The notes: generated by a model not told the origin, from the sequence alone. A DNA stretch of 64,000 nucleotides from Absidia repens (GCA_002105175.1 MCGE01000001.1:3224001-3288000), one strand, 5' to 3'; positions 26,101 through 40,759 are shown, counted from the stretch's first letter. Numbers and translations: made by a program.

Positions 26101-28356
26101 ATGATATCAAATCTCGAAAATGCAGCAAATCAAACTGCAACATTTTACTTTGAATTGGTCCACCTTTTAAAACGAATTCGCGGTGAATGTCAGGCTTTAC
26201 TGAATGGATTTGTCGAAGCACGATTACCTGCTGATACCATCCCTCAATTGCCGCCGCTGGTTTTAGGCGAAGCTCCACCTGATAATCAAGATGACCTATT
26301 TACTATCGAAACTGCTGGATGGTTGGTGTCGGAAGCATTTGATCCCATGGTGGGTCGTATACCACAATGGAAAGGTAGATCTGCTAGTATTACCTCCCTG
26401 GAAGAACGTCAACGACGGGTTGTGGCATCTGTTGGCTATTATGAAGACCTAAAGCAAAAGGTGGAAATCAATGTTTATGCTGCAACTGCTGGTGCTGTGG
26501 TGGAATTAGGCGTCTTACCTACCAAATTGAATCCGATTATCCGGAGTGTGATGAATAGTATCAAGGTAAAATAAAAAAGGGTATATCTGAATGATGACGA
26601 ATGAAGATGATTTTACTAACCTAATTTATTTTTTAATAGTTTGAAGAAAATGCAGAACTCCAACAACGCTCAGCATTCACTCTGACCGATTTGATAGCCA
26701 TGTGTGCGAGGATCGCCAATCGGATGAAATTGAATGACCAAATCACAAAAAATCTATGTATCTTCCTATGTTCCGACTCTACAAAAACACCTATTCTTGA
26801 AGAAAATATGGCTCAATCTGGTATACAAAGTATTCAAAAAGAAGACCCAAAAACTGCTGCCCCTGCTGCTACAAAGGATGCTGATCAAGATAATCGTGAA
26901 ACTCGATTAATGAAACGTGGTGCTGAAGTGTCGTTCCGTGAACTTTGTAATCGATTTGGCAATCAAGTCTTCCATGTGGTACCAAAGCTATGGGACAGTA
27001 TGTCATCAAAACTCCAACAAGTATTCCCCGCCGATGAACAAGATGCAACGCAAGCTAATCAACGCATGGTTTCCGATCTTGCCCTTGGTCAAGAGGTTAT
27101 TGATTCTATATCATTGATTACTACTGTTGTCCCCTTTTTATCTCAAGATCTGTGGCCGCATGTGATATCCATTGTACCTTTTATATGCAAAGCGCTACAA
27201 TCCTGTTTTGCTGTGGTCCGCCAAGTCAGTGCACGATGCCTTGCAACTATTGCTAATGTGATTACGCCTGAAACTATGCAATACGTGATCGACTCGGTGA
27301 TTCCAAATCTCGGTGACATGCTCAACCCCATCCATCGTCAAGGTGCCGCTGAACTTGTCTATCATTTGGTCCAACTCTTAGATACCAAGATATTACCTTA
27401 TACAATCTTCCTCATTGTTCCTGTGCTTGGTCGAATGAGTGACTCTGATAAATCGGTGCGTTTGGTCTGTACAAATTGCTTTGCCCTGCTTATCAAACTT
27501 GTGCCATTGGAAGCTGGTATTCCTGATCCCCCTGGTATGTCTGCGCAAATGCTGGCTCACCGTGATGACGAACGTCGGTTTTTGTCTCAACTATTGGATA
27601 GCTCCAAGGTGGAAAACTTTGAAATACCTATCAAGATTAACGCCGAACTGCGAAGATATCAACAAGAAGGTGTCAACTGGCTGGCGTTCCTGAATCGATT
27701 CCATCTGCATGGTATTCTTTGTGATGATATGGGTCTTGGCAAAACATTACAATCCATCTGTATTCTATCTAGTGACCATTGCTTACGTTCAAGGCGGTAT
27801 GAAGCAACCAAGGCTCCGGATTCTGCCCCTTGCCCATCTTTGGTTATTTGCCCCCCGACTCTAACTGGTCATTGGTATCATGAAATTTTACACTACTCTG
27901 AAAATCTCAAACCGTTGATGTATACTGGTGGACCCGCAGAACGAAAACGACTGCGATCAACTATGGACAAAGCCGACGTGATCATCATGTCATACGACAT
28001 TATCAGAAACGACATTGAAGACCTTGGGTCCATCAACTGGAACTATTGTATATTAGACGAAGGGCACATCATCAAGAACGGAAAAACCAAGATTACAAAG
28101 GCCATCAAATCTGTCAAATCGAATCATCGTTTAATTTTATCTGGAACGCCTATTCAAAACAATGTACTGGAACTCTGGTCACTCTTTGATTTTTTGATGC
28201 CTGGATTTTTGGGATCGGAGAAAGTCTTCAATGAACGATTTGGGAAACCTATTTTGGCAAGCAGGGATAGTAAGAGCTCATCAAAGGACCAAGAAGCAGG
28301 TAAATCTATCATTTGCAAACGTCGTGGATAATCATTTTGGTCAAAAATACCCACTC

Positions 28357-28390
<34 letters not shown>

Positions 28391-29724
28391 AAGGTGCTCT
28401 GGCTTTGGAAGCTTTGCATAAACAAGTACTACCATTTTTATTACGACGATTGAAGGAAGATGTGCTACATGATTTACCTCCAAAAATCATCCAAGATTAT
28501 TATTGTGAACTCAGTGATATTCAGGTAAATTGACCAAGGACGATAACAAACAAAAAAAGAAAATACTGACTATTGCGTTTCTTTTTTTTTTTTCTATATA
28601 GAAATCGTTGTATGATGAATTTGCCAAATCTCAGGTGAAAAACTCTGTGGAACATGATTTGGACGTACCAACAACAACAATGGAAGTGGAAAAGGAAGAT
28701 AAGCCGAAAAAACAAGCAACACACATCTTCCAAGCGCTGCAATATCTAAGAAAACTCTGCAATCACCCGCTTTTGGTCGTCAATGATAAACATCCCAGCT
28801 ATACCAGGGTTAAGGATACTCTCAAAAGAACCAACCGTAGTTTACATGATATCGCCAATGCTCCGAAACTGCTGGCACTCAAGTAAGTTTAGGATTGATT
28901 GGTTTGAAGAAAAAGAAAAATGAAACTGATCCTTATATATATATATGTATGGGTGTAGACAATTGCTTGGTGAATGTGGAATTGGGGTAACAACAGCAGA
29001 ATCCGAGTCAGACCCAGCCGCCATGGCTGCAGGGGCTGTCAGTCAACATCGTGCGCTTATTTTTTGTCAACTTAAAACCATGCTGGACATTATTGAAAAC
29101 GATCTTCTGAAGACTTTGATGCCAACGGTAAGTTACCTTCGACTGGATGGCTCTGTGGATTCAAGCAAGCGACATGAAATGGTGACCAAATTCAATGCGG
29201 ATCCTTCTATTGACGTGCTACTGCTAACGACCCATGTTGGTGGGCTGGGCCTGAACTTGACTGGTGCGGATACGGTGATTTTTGTCGAACATGATTGGAA
29301 TCCAATGAAGGACTTACAGGCTATGGATCGTGCGCATCGTATTGGGCAAAAGAAGGTGGTGAATGTATACCGACTTATTACTAAAGGCACATTGGAAGAA
29401 AAGATCATGGGTCTGCAGAAATTCAAGCTCAACATCGCCAATTCTGTGGTGAATCAACAAAATGCAGGATTGAAAAGCATGGATACGGATCAAATCTTGG
29501 ACCTATTCAATGTGGAAGATGCAAATGAGAAGAAAAAGAAGAAAGCTATTGGACCACCATCATCTATGGACACTTTGGGGAATGTATCAGATACCGCTGC
29601 CGCCGCTGCTACTGCTGGGGTGGGCAATGCCAAAGCTGTGCTGGAGGACTTGGAATCTTTATGGGACGAAAAGGATTATGAAGAAGAATACAACATCGAT
29701 AGCTTTATTAGTAGTTTACAATGA
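23137..29724 (+). CDS. MOT1: TBP-associated factor Mot1/BTAF1, Swi2/Snf2 ATPase
   Basis: Eleven exons give 1907 aa, as expected for Mot1/BTAF1: 23137-23147, 23288-23411, 23482-23806, 23879-24119, 24209-24276, 24359-24586, 24677-26565, 26640-28299, 28394-28524, 28602-28882 and 28959-29724. The N-terminal two thirds are HEAT-like helical repeats that grip TBP. The C-terminal third is a Snf2 ATPase with DDMGLGKT (about residue 1320), the Mot1-typical DEGH box in ILDEGHIIKN (about 1435), and motif VI DRAHRIGQ (about 1775). The protein uses ATP to remove TBP from DNA. The first coding exon is 11 nt. Intron 24587-24676 is 90 nt and stop-free, so its retention would keep frame. The intron before 28394 contains a T-run of about 29. 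Confidence 0.97.
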
Positions 29725-29988
29725 CATTGGCATATATATATTTAGAATTAGCTTTTATACTTTTTTGCAGTACATATACATAATAAAACAACAATCTTTT
29801 ATTGAAGGAAAAAAAAAGAAAAAAAACTTGTAGCAGTAAAATACGTATATATGGAGGGAAGGGGAAGGGTTATTGGCATTGGATTGGAAAAAAGGGGAGG
29901 GAGGGATTGACATGAAAGAAAACCTCACATTTGGACTATTAAATGGAGACCAAATAAGGGTGCGAATAGTAGCTATGGTTGGCACATG

Positions 29989-29991
<3 letters not shown>
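29725..29991. other. 3' flank of MOT1
   Basis: AT-rich 3' region; an ATAATAAAAC element near 29780 may serve as the poly(A) signal. No gene. Confidence 0.4.

Positions 29992-30034
<43 letters not shown>
29992..30034. repeat. Poly(A) homopolymer tract
   Basis: About 42 consecutive A residues on the plus strand, directly upstream of the hexanucleotide array. It is not adjacent to a coding end on this strand. Confidence 0.9.
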
Positions 30035-30036
<2 letters not shown>

Positions 30037-30065
30037 TGATAGGGACTATATTAAAGAAGAGAATT

Positions 30066-30762
<697 letters not shown>

Positions 30763-30945
30763 CCTAGCAGAGACAAAAAAAAAATTGATTGATTTGGAAT
30801 GATTTTATTTTGTAGTATAAAAAATGGAGATCAAAGGGTCTATATAATAAATATATCGAAGGATGTTGAAAACGAGGGATAGGGCAAGGGAGGGGAAGAG
30901 AGATATACTATCTGTTATTGATAGGTGAGCGAAAAGGCGTCGTGT
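30763..30945. other. 3' flank of NDUFS5
   Basis: Short AT-rich spacer with no gene. Confidence 0.4.
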
Positions 30946-31435
30946 TTATGCCTTGGTTGGAGCAGGTTGTTGTTGAGGTTCATCAATGATATTCAAACGA
31001 GGAATGTTGCTTTCGGCGGCAGTTTTGGCATCCTTTTTGGCTTGTTCGGCAGCTTGTTGATTTTTGTGGGCTTGCTTCAATTCTTCGGTCTTGATACGTG
31101 TGACCCGAGCGAACTATACATTACAAAAGAAGACAAGAAAGAATATGATTAATACATATATCGGAGGTGATTTTCACTTGAGTCATCAAAAAGACCACGA
31201 GTATATGATGCGTACTTCTTTGGTATGATGAAGGCATTCGAGATAATCGTCACGTTGAGCAAGGCATTGCTGAGGAAAGTCGGCAGAAGCATAGCATTTG
31301 TTGAATTCCTGCCAGAATTGGAAACATCGTCCGCGACCTATATGAGATAGTATGAATGATGAGGTCAAGTCAAATCAACCGTAATTATATCTCTTTTCTT
31401 CATTTACCACCATCGTAACCGAAACCAGAAGCCAT
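30946..31435 (-). CDS. NDUFS5: NADH:ubiquinone oxidoreductase subunit NDUFS5 (15 kDa, CHCH)
   Basis: Three exons (31435-31408, 31337-31216, 31113-30946) give 105 aa. The protein has the twin CX9C motif of small intermembrane-space proteins (C-FQFWQEFNK-C and C-LAQRDDYLE-C). It continues into a charged C-terminal helix (FARVTRIKTEELKQA). This pattern, the MASGFGYDGGRGRCF start and the length match the complex I accessory subunit NDUFS5. Such proteins are imported and oxidised by the Mia40 relay. The C-terminal tail is Ala/Gln/Pro-rich. Presence of this subunit implies that the organism has respiratory complex I. Confidence 0.88.
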
Positions 31436-31681
31436 TGTAATGTAATATAAGAGATATAAAATAAAGTGGGGAAGAGTAACGTTAAAAAGAAACAAGAAAA
31501 ACAAAAACACAAATTTTGAGAGGGGTGGGCGGTGTATGAAAAATAAAAAGACTTCAAAAAAAATAATGTGACTGGTAGGGGAGCGGGGCGGGGGCAAAAC
31601 TGTCTGCCGCTTGATGATCGATAATTCACCACAAAAGGGGGTTTTATTTTACTTTATTTTTTTTTCTTTTATTTACACAAA

Positions 31682-33271
31682 ATGACGCCTGATAAACCAC
31701 TAGAAAAAAAGGTGGTACGCGTTGTCTTTTTGGCACTATTGTTGGATTTATTGTCATTCACTATCATTCTTCCTTTATTCCCCCGTCTTTTGAACTTTTA
31801 TCAGCTCCATGATACTGATAAGGTAAAAGCTCAGTACTTCGAAAGTGATTGTTCCCTCTTCACCTTTGTATACTAATTCTCTCCCTTTTCTATTAGACAT
31901 CCATTCTCAATCACTTACTGTGTTGGCTGGAGGAATATAAAGGCTGGATTGGCAAGACAAGTGATAGCAAATGGGATACGGTCATGCTAGGTGGTTTGAT
32001 CGGCTCTCTCTTCTCACTGCTGCAATTTATTATATCCCCCAGACTCGGAGATGCAAGCGACACTTATGGACGCCGACAAATACTACTCAGCACCATGATA
32101 TTCAATATTCTCTCCACTGGTATTTGGCTGGTTGCTCAATCCTTCACCCTGTTTTTGCTGGCGCGTATCATCGCTGGGCTTAGTGAAGGCAACGTACAAC
32201 TCAGTATTGCGATCATTTCTGATATCACTTCTCCTGAAAATCGGTCAAAAAATATGGTAATATTTTTATATATAATATATATACATATATATAAATCAAA
32301 ACTAGTCATAATAGGGGTGAGTAAACTAACTTGCTTTTTCTGTTGATATATAGGCATTGGTGGGTATCGCTTTTGCTACTGCTTTTACCTTTGGACCACC
32401 TTTAGGCGCATGGTTTGCTTCTATAGATTTATCACAAACATGGTTAGCTGATTGGATCCCTGGATTGTATCCTTATTCTATGGCAGCTCTGGTGGGCCTT
32501 GTCCTTCTCTTGATTGAAACATCGTATTTATTCTCAAATTTGCCCGAAACCGCGTTTCACACACCGACAGCATCAACGAAGGAGCAAGAGTCATCATCAA
32601 AGCAAAAATCGCAACAACAACAACAACAGCAACAACAGCAGACCAAACCAAACCAAACGGATACTCGATCTGCCAATAATATTCGACGTTTGAATTTTAT
32701 CCAATGCTTATTCACGTTTTTATTCTCTGGAATGGAATTTACATTGGTGTTTTTGACTTTTGATGTACTGGATTACAGCCATATGCAACAAGGTAAATTA
32801 CTTGGATTCATGGGTATTTTATCAGCCATCATTCAAGGTGGATACGTACGACGACGGGGGCAGCAAATCGGTGAAAAACGATTGGTGATACAGGGCATGT
32901 TTTTTGGTGCCATGGGTTTAGGATGCTTGGCTGTGGTAGGCATGGGTGTCACGACGACATTATCTCAAACCACTTATTGGCTCTACGGCGGCGTTGCCTG
33001 TCTGGCAATGACAAGTGGTACGGTGGTGAACTGTCTGACTAGTCTAGCAAGTCTGCAATGCCAACATGAAAAGGAAAAGGGCAAGATTTTGGGTGTCTTC
33101 CGTAGTTTTGGTCAACTTGGTCGTGCTTGTGGTCCTCTTTCCGCTTGTACTATTTATTGGTTACTTGGTCCAACTCTGTGTTATAGTATAGGTGCTATTT
33201 CTATGGCTAGTCTCTTATTAGTATCAACTTTTATTATCCCCCATCCTTCCCATACTTTGAAAATAGATTGA
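31682..33271 (+). CDS. MFS transporter, MFSD10/TETRAN-like
   Basis: Exons 31682-31822, 31897-32256 and 32354-33271 give 472 aa. The protein starts with a hydrophobic first helix (FLALLLDLLSFTIILPLFP). It carries the MFS loop motif GDASDTYGRR between helices 2 and 3 and the segment ISDITSPENRSKNMALVGIAFA found in MFSD10-type carriers. About 11-12 membrane spans are predicted by eye. The central cytosolic loop is long and contains a Gln run (about residues 247-256). Human MFSD10 has been linked to organic anion transport, but the substrate here is unknown. An AATAAA lies near 33402. Confidence 0.82.
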
Positions 33272-33760
33272 TCTCCCTTTCTTTCTTTTGACATTATGTG
33301 CATTTTTATTTTTATTTTTAGCTTTTACTTTGCTGTACATACTTATACTATTTTATCCCCCCCCCTCTCTCTCTACTGTCCAAAATTTTTGCATACCATT
33401 ACAATAAAATTTATCTTGTACAATCATCACGTCTTCGGATCTGCTTTCATAATGCTGTTCCAATCTTTTGATATATTTGTCATCAAATCCGTCTTCATAT
33501 TAATAGCAAGCAACCTCTACCTTGTTTTTTCCCTGTACTATTAGGTATGGCATATAACATTCCGTGCAATCACTGTAGAATTATACATCATCCAAGTATC
33601 ATATCCCATTTTCAACAAACACATATACACCACTTCCACCGAAGCTCCATACAGTCAATACATAGCCATACACAAATATATTAAAAAATAACTTTATTAT
33701 AATAAGTAAAAAGTACTAAACTGAACTAAACTACTATGTAAAACCGACGGACAAAGTCAT

Positions 33761-34857
33761 TTAGGATTCAAACTAAATATATAAGAAATTATGTTAGCAT
33801 TCAATGGCTCGTTCATTCTTTGATACCAAGCAACTTACATAGTTTGATGGCACGATACCGGTAGTTCCATCGGCTTTTCTAGCTTGCCACCAGTTTCCAT
33901 TACGATCTAAGATTTCCAAAGATTCATTTTTTTCAAATGAGATTTCATTAGGATCATCAGCACTTGCTTGATCTATTTGTCAAAAAAAAAAAAAAAAAAA
34001 AAAGAGAGAGAGTGTGTGAGTCGTTTGACTGTTCATCATCAATGGTTAGAAGGGAGAACATACAACTGTGCAGAGCAGTGGCTTGAGTAATGTTGGCTTC
34101 AGAAAGGTCCTTTTCATTGTTGAATTGAGGCAAAGGTCGTTCGCGGTTCTTTCGGAAACTGCCAGTGACACCAGTACGATTCAATTGGCGTTGGATAACA
34201 GCAGGAGTAGATATGGTAGGTCCAGCATCATTGTATCGGTGAGCAGTTTGATGGACCCATGATTCTTCGTCGGAGCCAAACAAGAAGATCCAGATGAACT
34301 AATGAATTTATGCAAAAAAAAATTAAAAAATTGAAGATTTTTTAAAGTATCAAAAAAGGCATATATAACGGTAATTTTAAAGGGCTTACTTCACAAATAA
34401 TCAAAATGATAGCACCACCAGCAGCAGCTCGTGCTCCAAGATTGGAAGCATCATCCAGTAAGATAGGGATAAGATAAGTAAGATAAACGATGCTAATTGT
34501 CAATAATATCATGACCTATATAAACGGAAAAAAGAATTGATATGCGGCATCTAGCGATTATTATTTTTTTAGTTCTTACCATTTCTCTATAATTTGCCAA
34601 AGCTGAACAACCAGTACCAACAAAAACAAGCACAACTACAAACAGATTGTAAATAATAATCCACCAGGTAATCCCATGGAAGGCGGCAACACAACCGCCG
34701 ACAAAAAGAATAAACCAGCCAATCTATTGTGGCAAAAGTGGGAGTGAATACGCTAATAATAATGATGATGATGGCAGCTTTCACTTACAACGGCCAAAAT
34801 AGATACTGTGAGTACGATTGGGTTCGTTAACGTAAAAGTAGTAAATCCACCAGCCAT
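33761..34857 (-). CDS. SHO1: High-osmolarity sensor Sho1 (four TM spans plus SH3)
   Basis: Six exons (34857-34789, 34723-34580, 34515-34390, 34298-34064, 33972-33839, 33772-33761) give 239 aa. Four closely packed hydrophobic helices occupy about residues 12-115. A cytosolic linker follows, then a C-terminal SH3 domain with [23 protein letters not shown] and GIVPSNYFES. This is the Sho1 architecture. Sho1 scaffolds one branch of the HOG osmostress MAPK pathway by binding the Pbs2 kinase through its SH3. The linker is short compared with the yeast protein. The last exon is only 12 nt and supplies Phe-Glu-Ser-stop, completing the final SH3 strand. Confidence 0.9.
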
Positions 34858-35176
34858 TATAAGCTTCTTGATAGGGGATAAAATATAAGTAATACAGAAG
34901 AAGAAGAAAAATAGTAAAAAGAATGATAAAAAGATTTCTTTTTATTTGGATAAGGGAAGCGAAGGGTGATGGGTTTCAGAGTTTTTCAAAGACATATGGT
35001 AGATTTCATTTTATTTTATTTTTTTGAATAAAAAGGGATATTTTTTTTGACAGAAACCCAAGTAAAAATGTACTGTTCATACGATAATAAAAAACAAAAA
35101 AAGGGAGGGGGTTGGGTTGAGTTGGGGAGATGGGTCACAAGTTCCAAATTCGGCAGGGTTTTTGAATTGAACCTTT

Positions 35177-35508
35177 TTAACGATACTGTATCAAAGATAA
35201 ACCCCCCAAAAAAAGTCAGTTAGTCTTACTGTTCCATATAATTCGTTCCTTAATTTTTTATATATGTGTTCTCCCTTACCTTGTGGAAACCAATATCGTT
35301 GGCGTACTCACGGAAGCATTGACGACAAATGTTGAGGTTATACTTGCGAATCAAACCAGCTTGATGAGCACAGACACGGCTATTATAAAGAAAATAATAA
35401 GTTATTATCTTAAATATACAAGTATGAACCAAAATTTTTTCCTTACCATTGACGAGAACCTTTACCGTAGGTTTTGGGGCGAGAGTTCCAGACGTTAGCG
35501 TGGGCCAT
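35177..35508 (-). CDS. RPS29: 40S ribosomal protein S29 (uS14)
   Basis: Three exons (35508-35447, 35379-35280, 35185-35177) give 56 aa, exactly the length of eukaryotic uS14. It reads [19 protein letters not shown], followed by the zinc-binding pattern CRVC ... CRQC and the terminal [14 protein letters not shown]. The last coding exon is just 9 nt (Tyr-Arg-stop). It binds 18S rRNA in the small-subunit head. It is divergent from nothing close by; a long intergenic stretch lies upstream. Confidence 0.96.
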
Positions 35509-37312
35509 GTTGATGTAAAAATGAAGGAAGGAAGAAAAGAGGAAAAAAAAAAATCAAAGAACAAAATTGGTATCTTTCACTTCAATGTGGCTTATACTAT
35601 TGGTTTTAAACGCCGCTCTTCTCTCAAAAATTGAAATTTGCATATTCTTTTTTTTTGCCCCTCATTTATTGGGAACCACCTTCTATGGTACAACAACCAT
35701 TATATCAGAAGTCAACGACTCAACGCTAGACGTAGTCATTAATTCAACCACTTTTCCTTAAAAGACTATTTATATTAAAAAACATTGTACTTCTTGTGTT
35801 AACTTTTCACCAGATAGCCCAAACTCTCGCAGGGAGACATATGCGCTCTGCGTCCAGCTAGACTTGGCCACTTGGTGGTTTATGTGATTGATGAAGAAGG
35901 TATTGTTAAAATGATTTCCTGTTTAGGTTGATTTAATAAGTTATGCACACTTCACTAGTATCTTGATGACAATCGTTTAATCACCCGTTCCTATCTTGTA
36001 CTTGAACAACAGGAACACCGATTTTTTATTTATAACGTCAATTGAAGCCTACAAGAAGGCTGAAGGAAAAGGTGGCATTGTCTGTACTTGATTTTTTTTT
36101 TTTTTTTTTTTTTTGCTGAATCCAACACAAAAGCAAGACGAGTGCAATCCAAAATATCTGTGTCGCGAAAAAGTCGCCTGGTAGGTAATGCATAAAGAAA
36201 GTTGAAAGATGATGATTTCACTAATCATCTCTGTGGCATAGTTTTATCCTTAATATCACCAATTCCTTGATCTACTACGACCACTCCTGTCGAATATCCG
36301 CATTAGCAACAACCATCCTCACGTTATCCCTGCCATGATTTGATTAACCGCACGATTCAACTTCAGTATTTATTTTGTCAACAATATGCGGCAAAGTTAA
36401 CATTACGGATCATCATTACCAACACCAAACGATGCCAGCTCTATCAATTGACATCAACACCACATTAAGAAATTCCATAGAGCAGTCATATCTCTCTACT
36501 GCTGCTTCAAGGCACGGATTTCATTTCATCGTGGCAGTCACTACCGCTCTCTTTTAATCAAAACAACAATACCATGGTTATATGGTTCAGGTCTATGCTT
36601 TACTAAATTTGACATACACTCAAACCATCTCATCGCATTGAATGGATCACTTTCTAACGCTTCTTTTACCTTTGGAATAGTAAGTCCTAGTGAAAAAGGA
36701 ACCCCCAAAGGAAAAAATATTAAAAGTATCTTTTATTTTGACAAGTCATTCGGCTTCTGGTTTTCTTGCTGTTTAGCTATCCAATAGACTAGTTAGTTGC
36801 CATATGTTTAGCATGATCTCTTTTAGCATACTCTAAATATATCTCTTCTCATCACGTATAGCTTGTTTTGATCGCATATCACTTGTCATCGTCGAAGCGG
36901 GCTTTTTGTTTGAAAGTTGGTTACACATTCCGAATGAGGAAATTATTGTTTGTTTTTGGAAAAGCAGGAGAATCCACCGAGCGTACGGATACGCATTGGG
37001 ATATTACAAAAACCGTTGATATGACATTTTATTTTGAAACAATGAATATATGTTGCATCATATCTATGCATGATGGTGAATGAAACTAGTTTTGTGTAAG
37101 TGCGCAAAAATGAGTGGGGAGGGAAAATATATGTAGGTTGGTTGGTTGTCAGGGCCAACAAACATACATCAACACAAAATAGGCGGCAAATTAAATCAAA
37201 TCTCCCGAAGCTTTTTCTCGAATTTATAATCTCAGTTTTATTTTTTTTGGGCCTTTTTTTTCTTTATATCTTCTCTTTTTTTTTTTTGTGCGTTCTTTTT
37301 CTTCTTTTTGTC
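35509..37312. other. Intergenic region, no gene seen
   Basis: A long gap between the divergent RPS29 and DPP5-like genes. It contains a T-run (36092-36114) and a pyrimidine-rich leader just upstream of 37313. Short open frames show no family resemblance. Confidence 0.5.
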
Positions 37313-39995
37313 ATGTTGCTTCGCTTCTTTGCAGCAATTGCTTTATTGACATCTTTTACTATGGCGCGTCCTTTTACTCCTCATGAAATGGTCACTCTCC
37401 AACGACCTGGTGGCGTCGAACCAAATCCTTCCGGCCAATTTGCTGTTTATGCTGAATCGGAATACATTGCAGACCAAGACAAGGTAACTTTCCTACTGCC
37501 CCTCCCTTCTCCTCCCTTCTTCTCCCCAATATGAACGCACAGAATCACTATCTACACAATGAACCATTTTTTGAACTTATTTTTGTATTTATATATATAT
37601 TGTGGATATAACTCTTTAGACACAAAAAAGCCTTTACTTGCTCAACTTGAAAACCTCTGCTGTGGAATCGTTGACAACACCTGTGTTAGGCGAGTCGCAC
37701 TCTGACCCTCTCTTTTTGGACGACAACCATGTTGCTTATCTATGGAAAAAAACTGGTGAAGAACTATCTCAACTCCATGTATTAAACATCCAACGAAAAG
37801 ACAAGACTGCTTATGCGTTGACGGAGTTCCCTTTGGCATTTGGTGATATCAAGTACAATCGTGAACAACAGCTTTTGACTTTCTCCTCTTTGGTGTACCC
37901 TAACTTGGACACTTTACAACAAACCAAGGACAAGGATGATGAAATAAAGGATTCTAAGAAAGATAATGCTTTGGTGTTTGATCAGTTGATGGTTAGGTAA
38001 GGCAACGAAAAAAACAGGGGTTGCGGCGAATAATGGGGACCTACGCATTTACATGTTCCTTCTTATATAGACACTGGGATACTTTTGTTCCAGAAAAACG
38101 AAATGCCATTTTTGCTGTGTCTCTGGAAGTGGTTGATGGTCAATATAAGTTGAAGGATGAACCTCGTAATTTGTTGAAGGGCACTGGATTGGTAAGTAGA
38201 ATGTCCAAAAAAAAAAAAAAATGCCAGAGCTGGTGGAATATAGTGACAAACTGACTGACGGACCTGGATTTTATTTTTTCAGCAATCTCCCCTTTTCCCT
38301 CTTGGTGGTGCTTCTGATTATGTTGTGTCTGAAGATGGTAAGTGTTTTTTTTTTCGATTTGAAGTATGACGATTGCTAACATGTGTCTTTTTTCTTCTTC
38401 CTGATCTTCACATAAAGGAACTGAAATTGCTTTTGTATCCAAAATCTCCACCCGTGACAATGCTTGGCAAACATCTCAACACATCTACACATTATCACTC
38501 GAAAAGGGTGAACACGGTGCCCCTGTTGCTTTGAACGACGATATTCCTGCCGCAAGCTCTTCGCCCACGTATGCCCCCAAATCCGGACGCCTGGCTTATC
38601 TTCAGATGAAGGTACCTCAATACGAAGCTGACCGTAACCGCATTGTGATTTATGACCAACAAACCAAGGATCGATTGGAAGTCGTCAAGGACTGGGACCG
38701 TAGCCCATCGCAACTGGTTTTCTCCAAGGATGAATCTGTACTGTATGCTGTTGCTGAAGAAAACGGCCGTAACAAACTGTTTGCTATTGATCTTACCACG
38801 GAAACAATCACAACACTGACAAACGACCATGCTGTCTCCGGTGTCTCCTTTGTGGATGGCTCCAATTCGTTGTTGTTTACTGTTAGCTCCATGAACCATC
38901 CTTCTATTGCGCACTCCTTGGACCTTGCCACGGGTGATCTCCGTCGACATGATACCTCTGCTGGTTTGAAGGCGCGTCTAGAACAATACTCACTTGCTGA
39001 TCCCGAGGAATTCACATTTGAAGGAGCTCTTCACGATCCTGTCCACGGGTGGGTGGTCAAGCCTCATGGTCTGGACGCGGACAAAAAATACCCTGTAGCA
39101 TTCTATATTCATGGTGGGCCCCAAGGCGCCTGGGGTGATAGTTGGTCTACACGATGGAACTACCAAGTCTTGGCTTCGGCCGGCTATGTTGTTGTGGCAA
39201 TCAATCCTCACGGCTCCACCGGTTATGGCCAAAAATTCTGTGATGCGATAGAGAAAAACTGGTTCACGTATCCGTATGAAGATCTCATGATTGGTTTAGA
39301 TGTGGCTCTTGAAAAATATGGCTATTTGGATGCCGATCGTGTCGTCGCTCTGGGTGCAAGTTACGGCGCCACCATGATCAATTACATGAACGGTCATACT
39401 GATCGCTTCAAGGCTCTGGTTAGTCACGATGGCATTTTCAGCACACTCAATGCCTACTATACAACAGGTAATATATAGATATATATCAATAGATTGGACG
39501 TGTTTCCTTTTTTAAAACGATACTAACACATTTCTTTTTATAGACGAACTTTATTTCCCTGAAAGAGAAGTAAGTAGTTTGAAGTGTGACCAATCTACTC
39601 TGATACATTACTGATACCTTTTTTTTTTTCTTTCTTGGTACCTATCGATAGTTTGGTGGCCCTGCATATGAGCCTTTGGCCCGTATTACATACGAACGCT
39701 TCTCTCCCTCCAATTTTGTTCACAGATGGAAAACACCTACTCTTGTCATTCACGGTAATATAAAAGAAGGACTCTTTTGTAGAGGCTGTGCGTCAATGAT
39801 TATATCTATTTATTAATTTATTTATTTATTTATTTGCGAATAGGCGGACATGATTATCGTTTAGTGGATGGCGAAGGTTTAGCTGTCTTTACGGCTTTGC
39901 AACGTCAGAACATTCCTTCAAGACTGGTCTACTTCCCCAATGAAAATCACTGGGTACTGAACCCCGCCAACTCTTTGAAATGGCACCATGAAGGT

Positions 39996-40026
<31 letters not shown>

Positions 40027-40196
40027 AGGGGAGGAGGTTCTTACTACGTGTCATATCAAGGAAATCATTCATATTTGTCTATTTATTTATAGTAATTGGC
40101 TGGATTGATCATTACACTAACAATCACAAACAACAAGAAGATGTAACTCGGAAATCTCCCCAACTTGCTGTCCAAGGCCAATTCTCTATAGTTTAG
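37313..40196 (+). CDS. Secreted dipeptidyl-peptidase, DPP5-like (S9 family)
   Basis: Nine exons give 718 aa, close to fungal DPP V: 37313-37483, 37620-37996, 38071-38191, 38283-38337, 38418-39467, 39544-39569, 39652-39754, 39844-39993 and 40093-40196. The N-terminus MLLRFFAAIALLTSFTMA is a signal peptide. A beta-propeller region follows. The C-terminal alpha/beta-hydrolase carries the nucleophile elbow GASYGA (Ser about 556), Asp about 638 in GGHDYRL and His about 670 in NENHW, so the triad is complete. The oxyanion-region IHGGPQGAW is also present. It should remove dipeptides from extracellular peptides. The intron after 39993 has a long A-run right after its donor. Confidence 0.93.
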
Positions 40197-40759
40197 TTTA
40201 TCACCTTAATATATATTATAGAGTTTAGTTTGCTTATTATTATTGTTACCGATTCTACATGCAATTTGCACTCCATATATTTAAAGGCCAAACTTTTTTT
40301 TTTTCTACATAAATAAAACGCTCGGATGCTCCGCTGGAGTTTTAGAAAATCATGGATTTACTGAAATGTCAATTTTTTTTTTTAAAAAAAGGAAAAAGGT
40401 GTGGGTTTTGATGGTATGTGATTATGACAGCGCCTCTTTCATTCCGCACTTTGATAGACATCCCCTTGACACCTATCATAGTTGCTTTTTACTTGGGTCT
40501 TTACTTTTTTTGTTCTTTTATCATTTTTTTTTTTTTTGTTATGCCATAAGCAATAAAAAAAAGTGAACTGGAGATATAGAGGATGTTTGATTTAAAAGAG
40601 AGCTATCATATTTCATAGGAGGAGAGGGTTAGGCTGGTGATACAGTCCAAGTTCATTATTATGATTGATGGAGCAGAAATAGAGCCATCACTGATATTAA
40701 ATGACCAGGTCTAAAATCACCAAACAGCTTTTGGAGTTCTTGGAAGGAGGAGGGGAAAG
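40197..40759. other. 3' flank of DPP5-like gene
   Basis: AT-rich, with an AATAAA near 40314 and T-runs. No gene. Repeat copy C may begin within the last part. Confidence 0.4.
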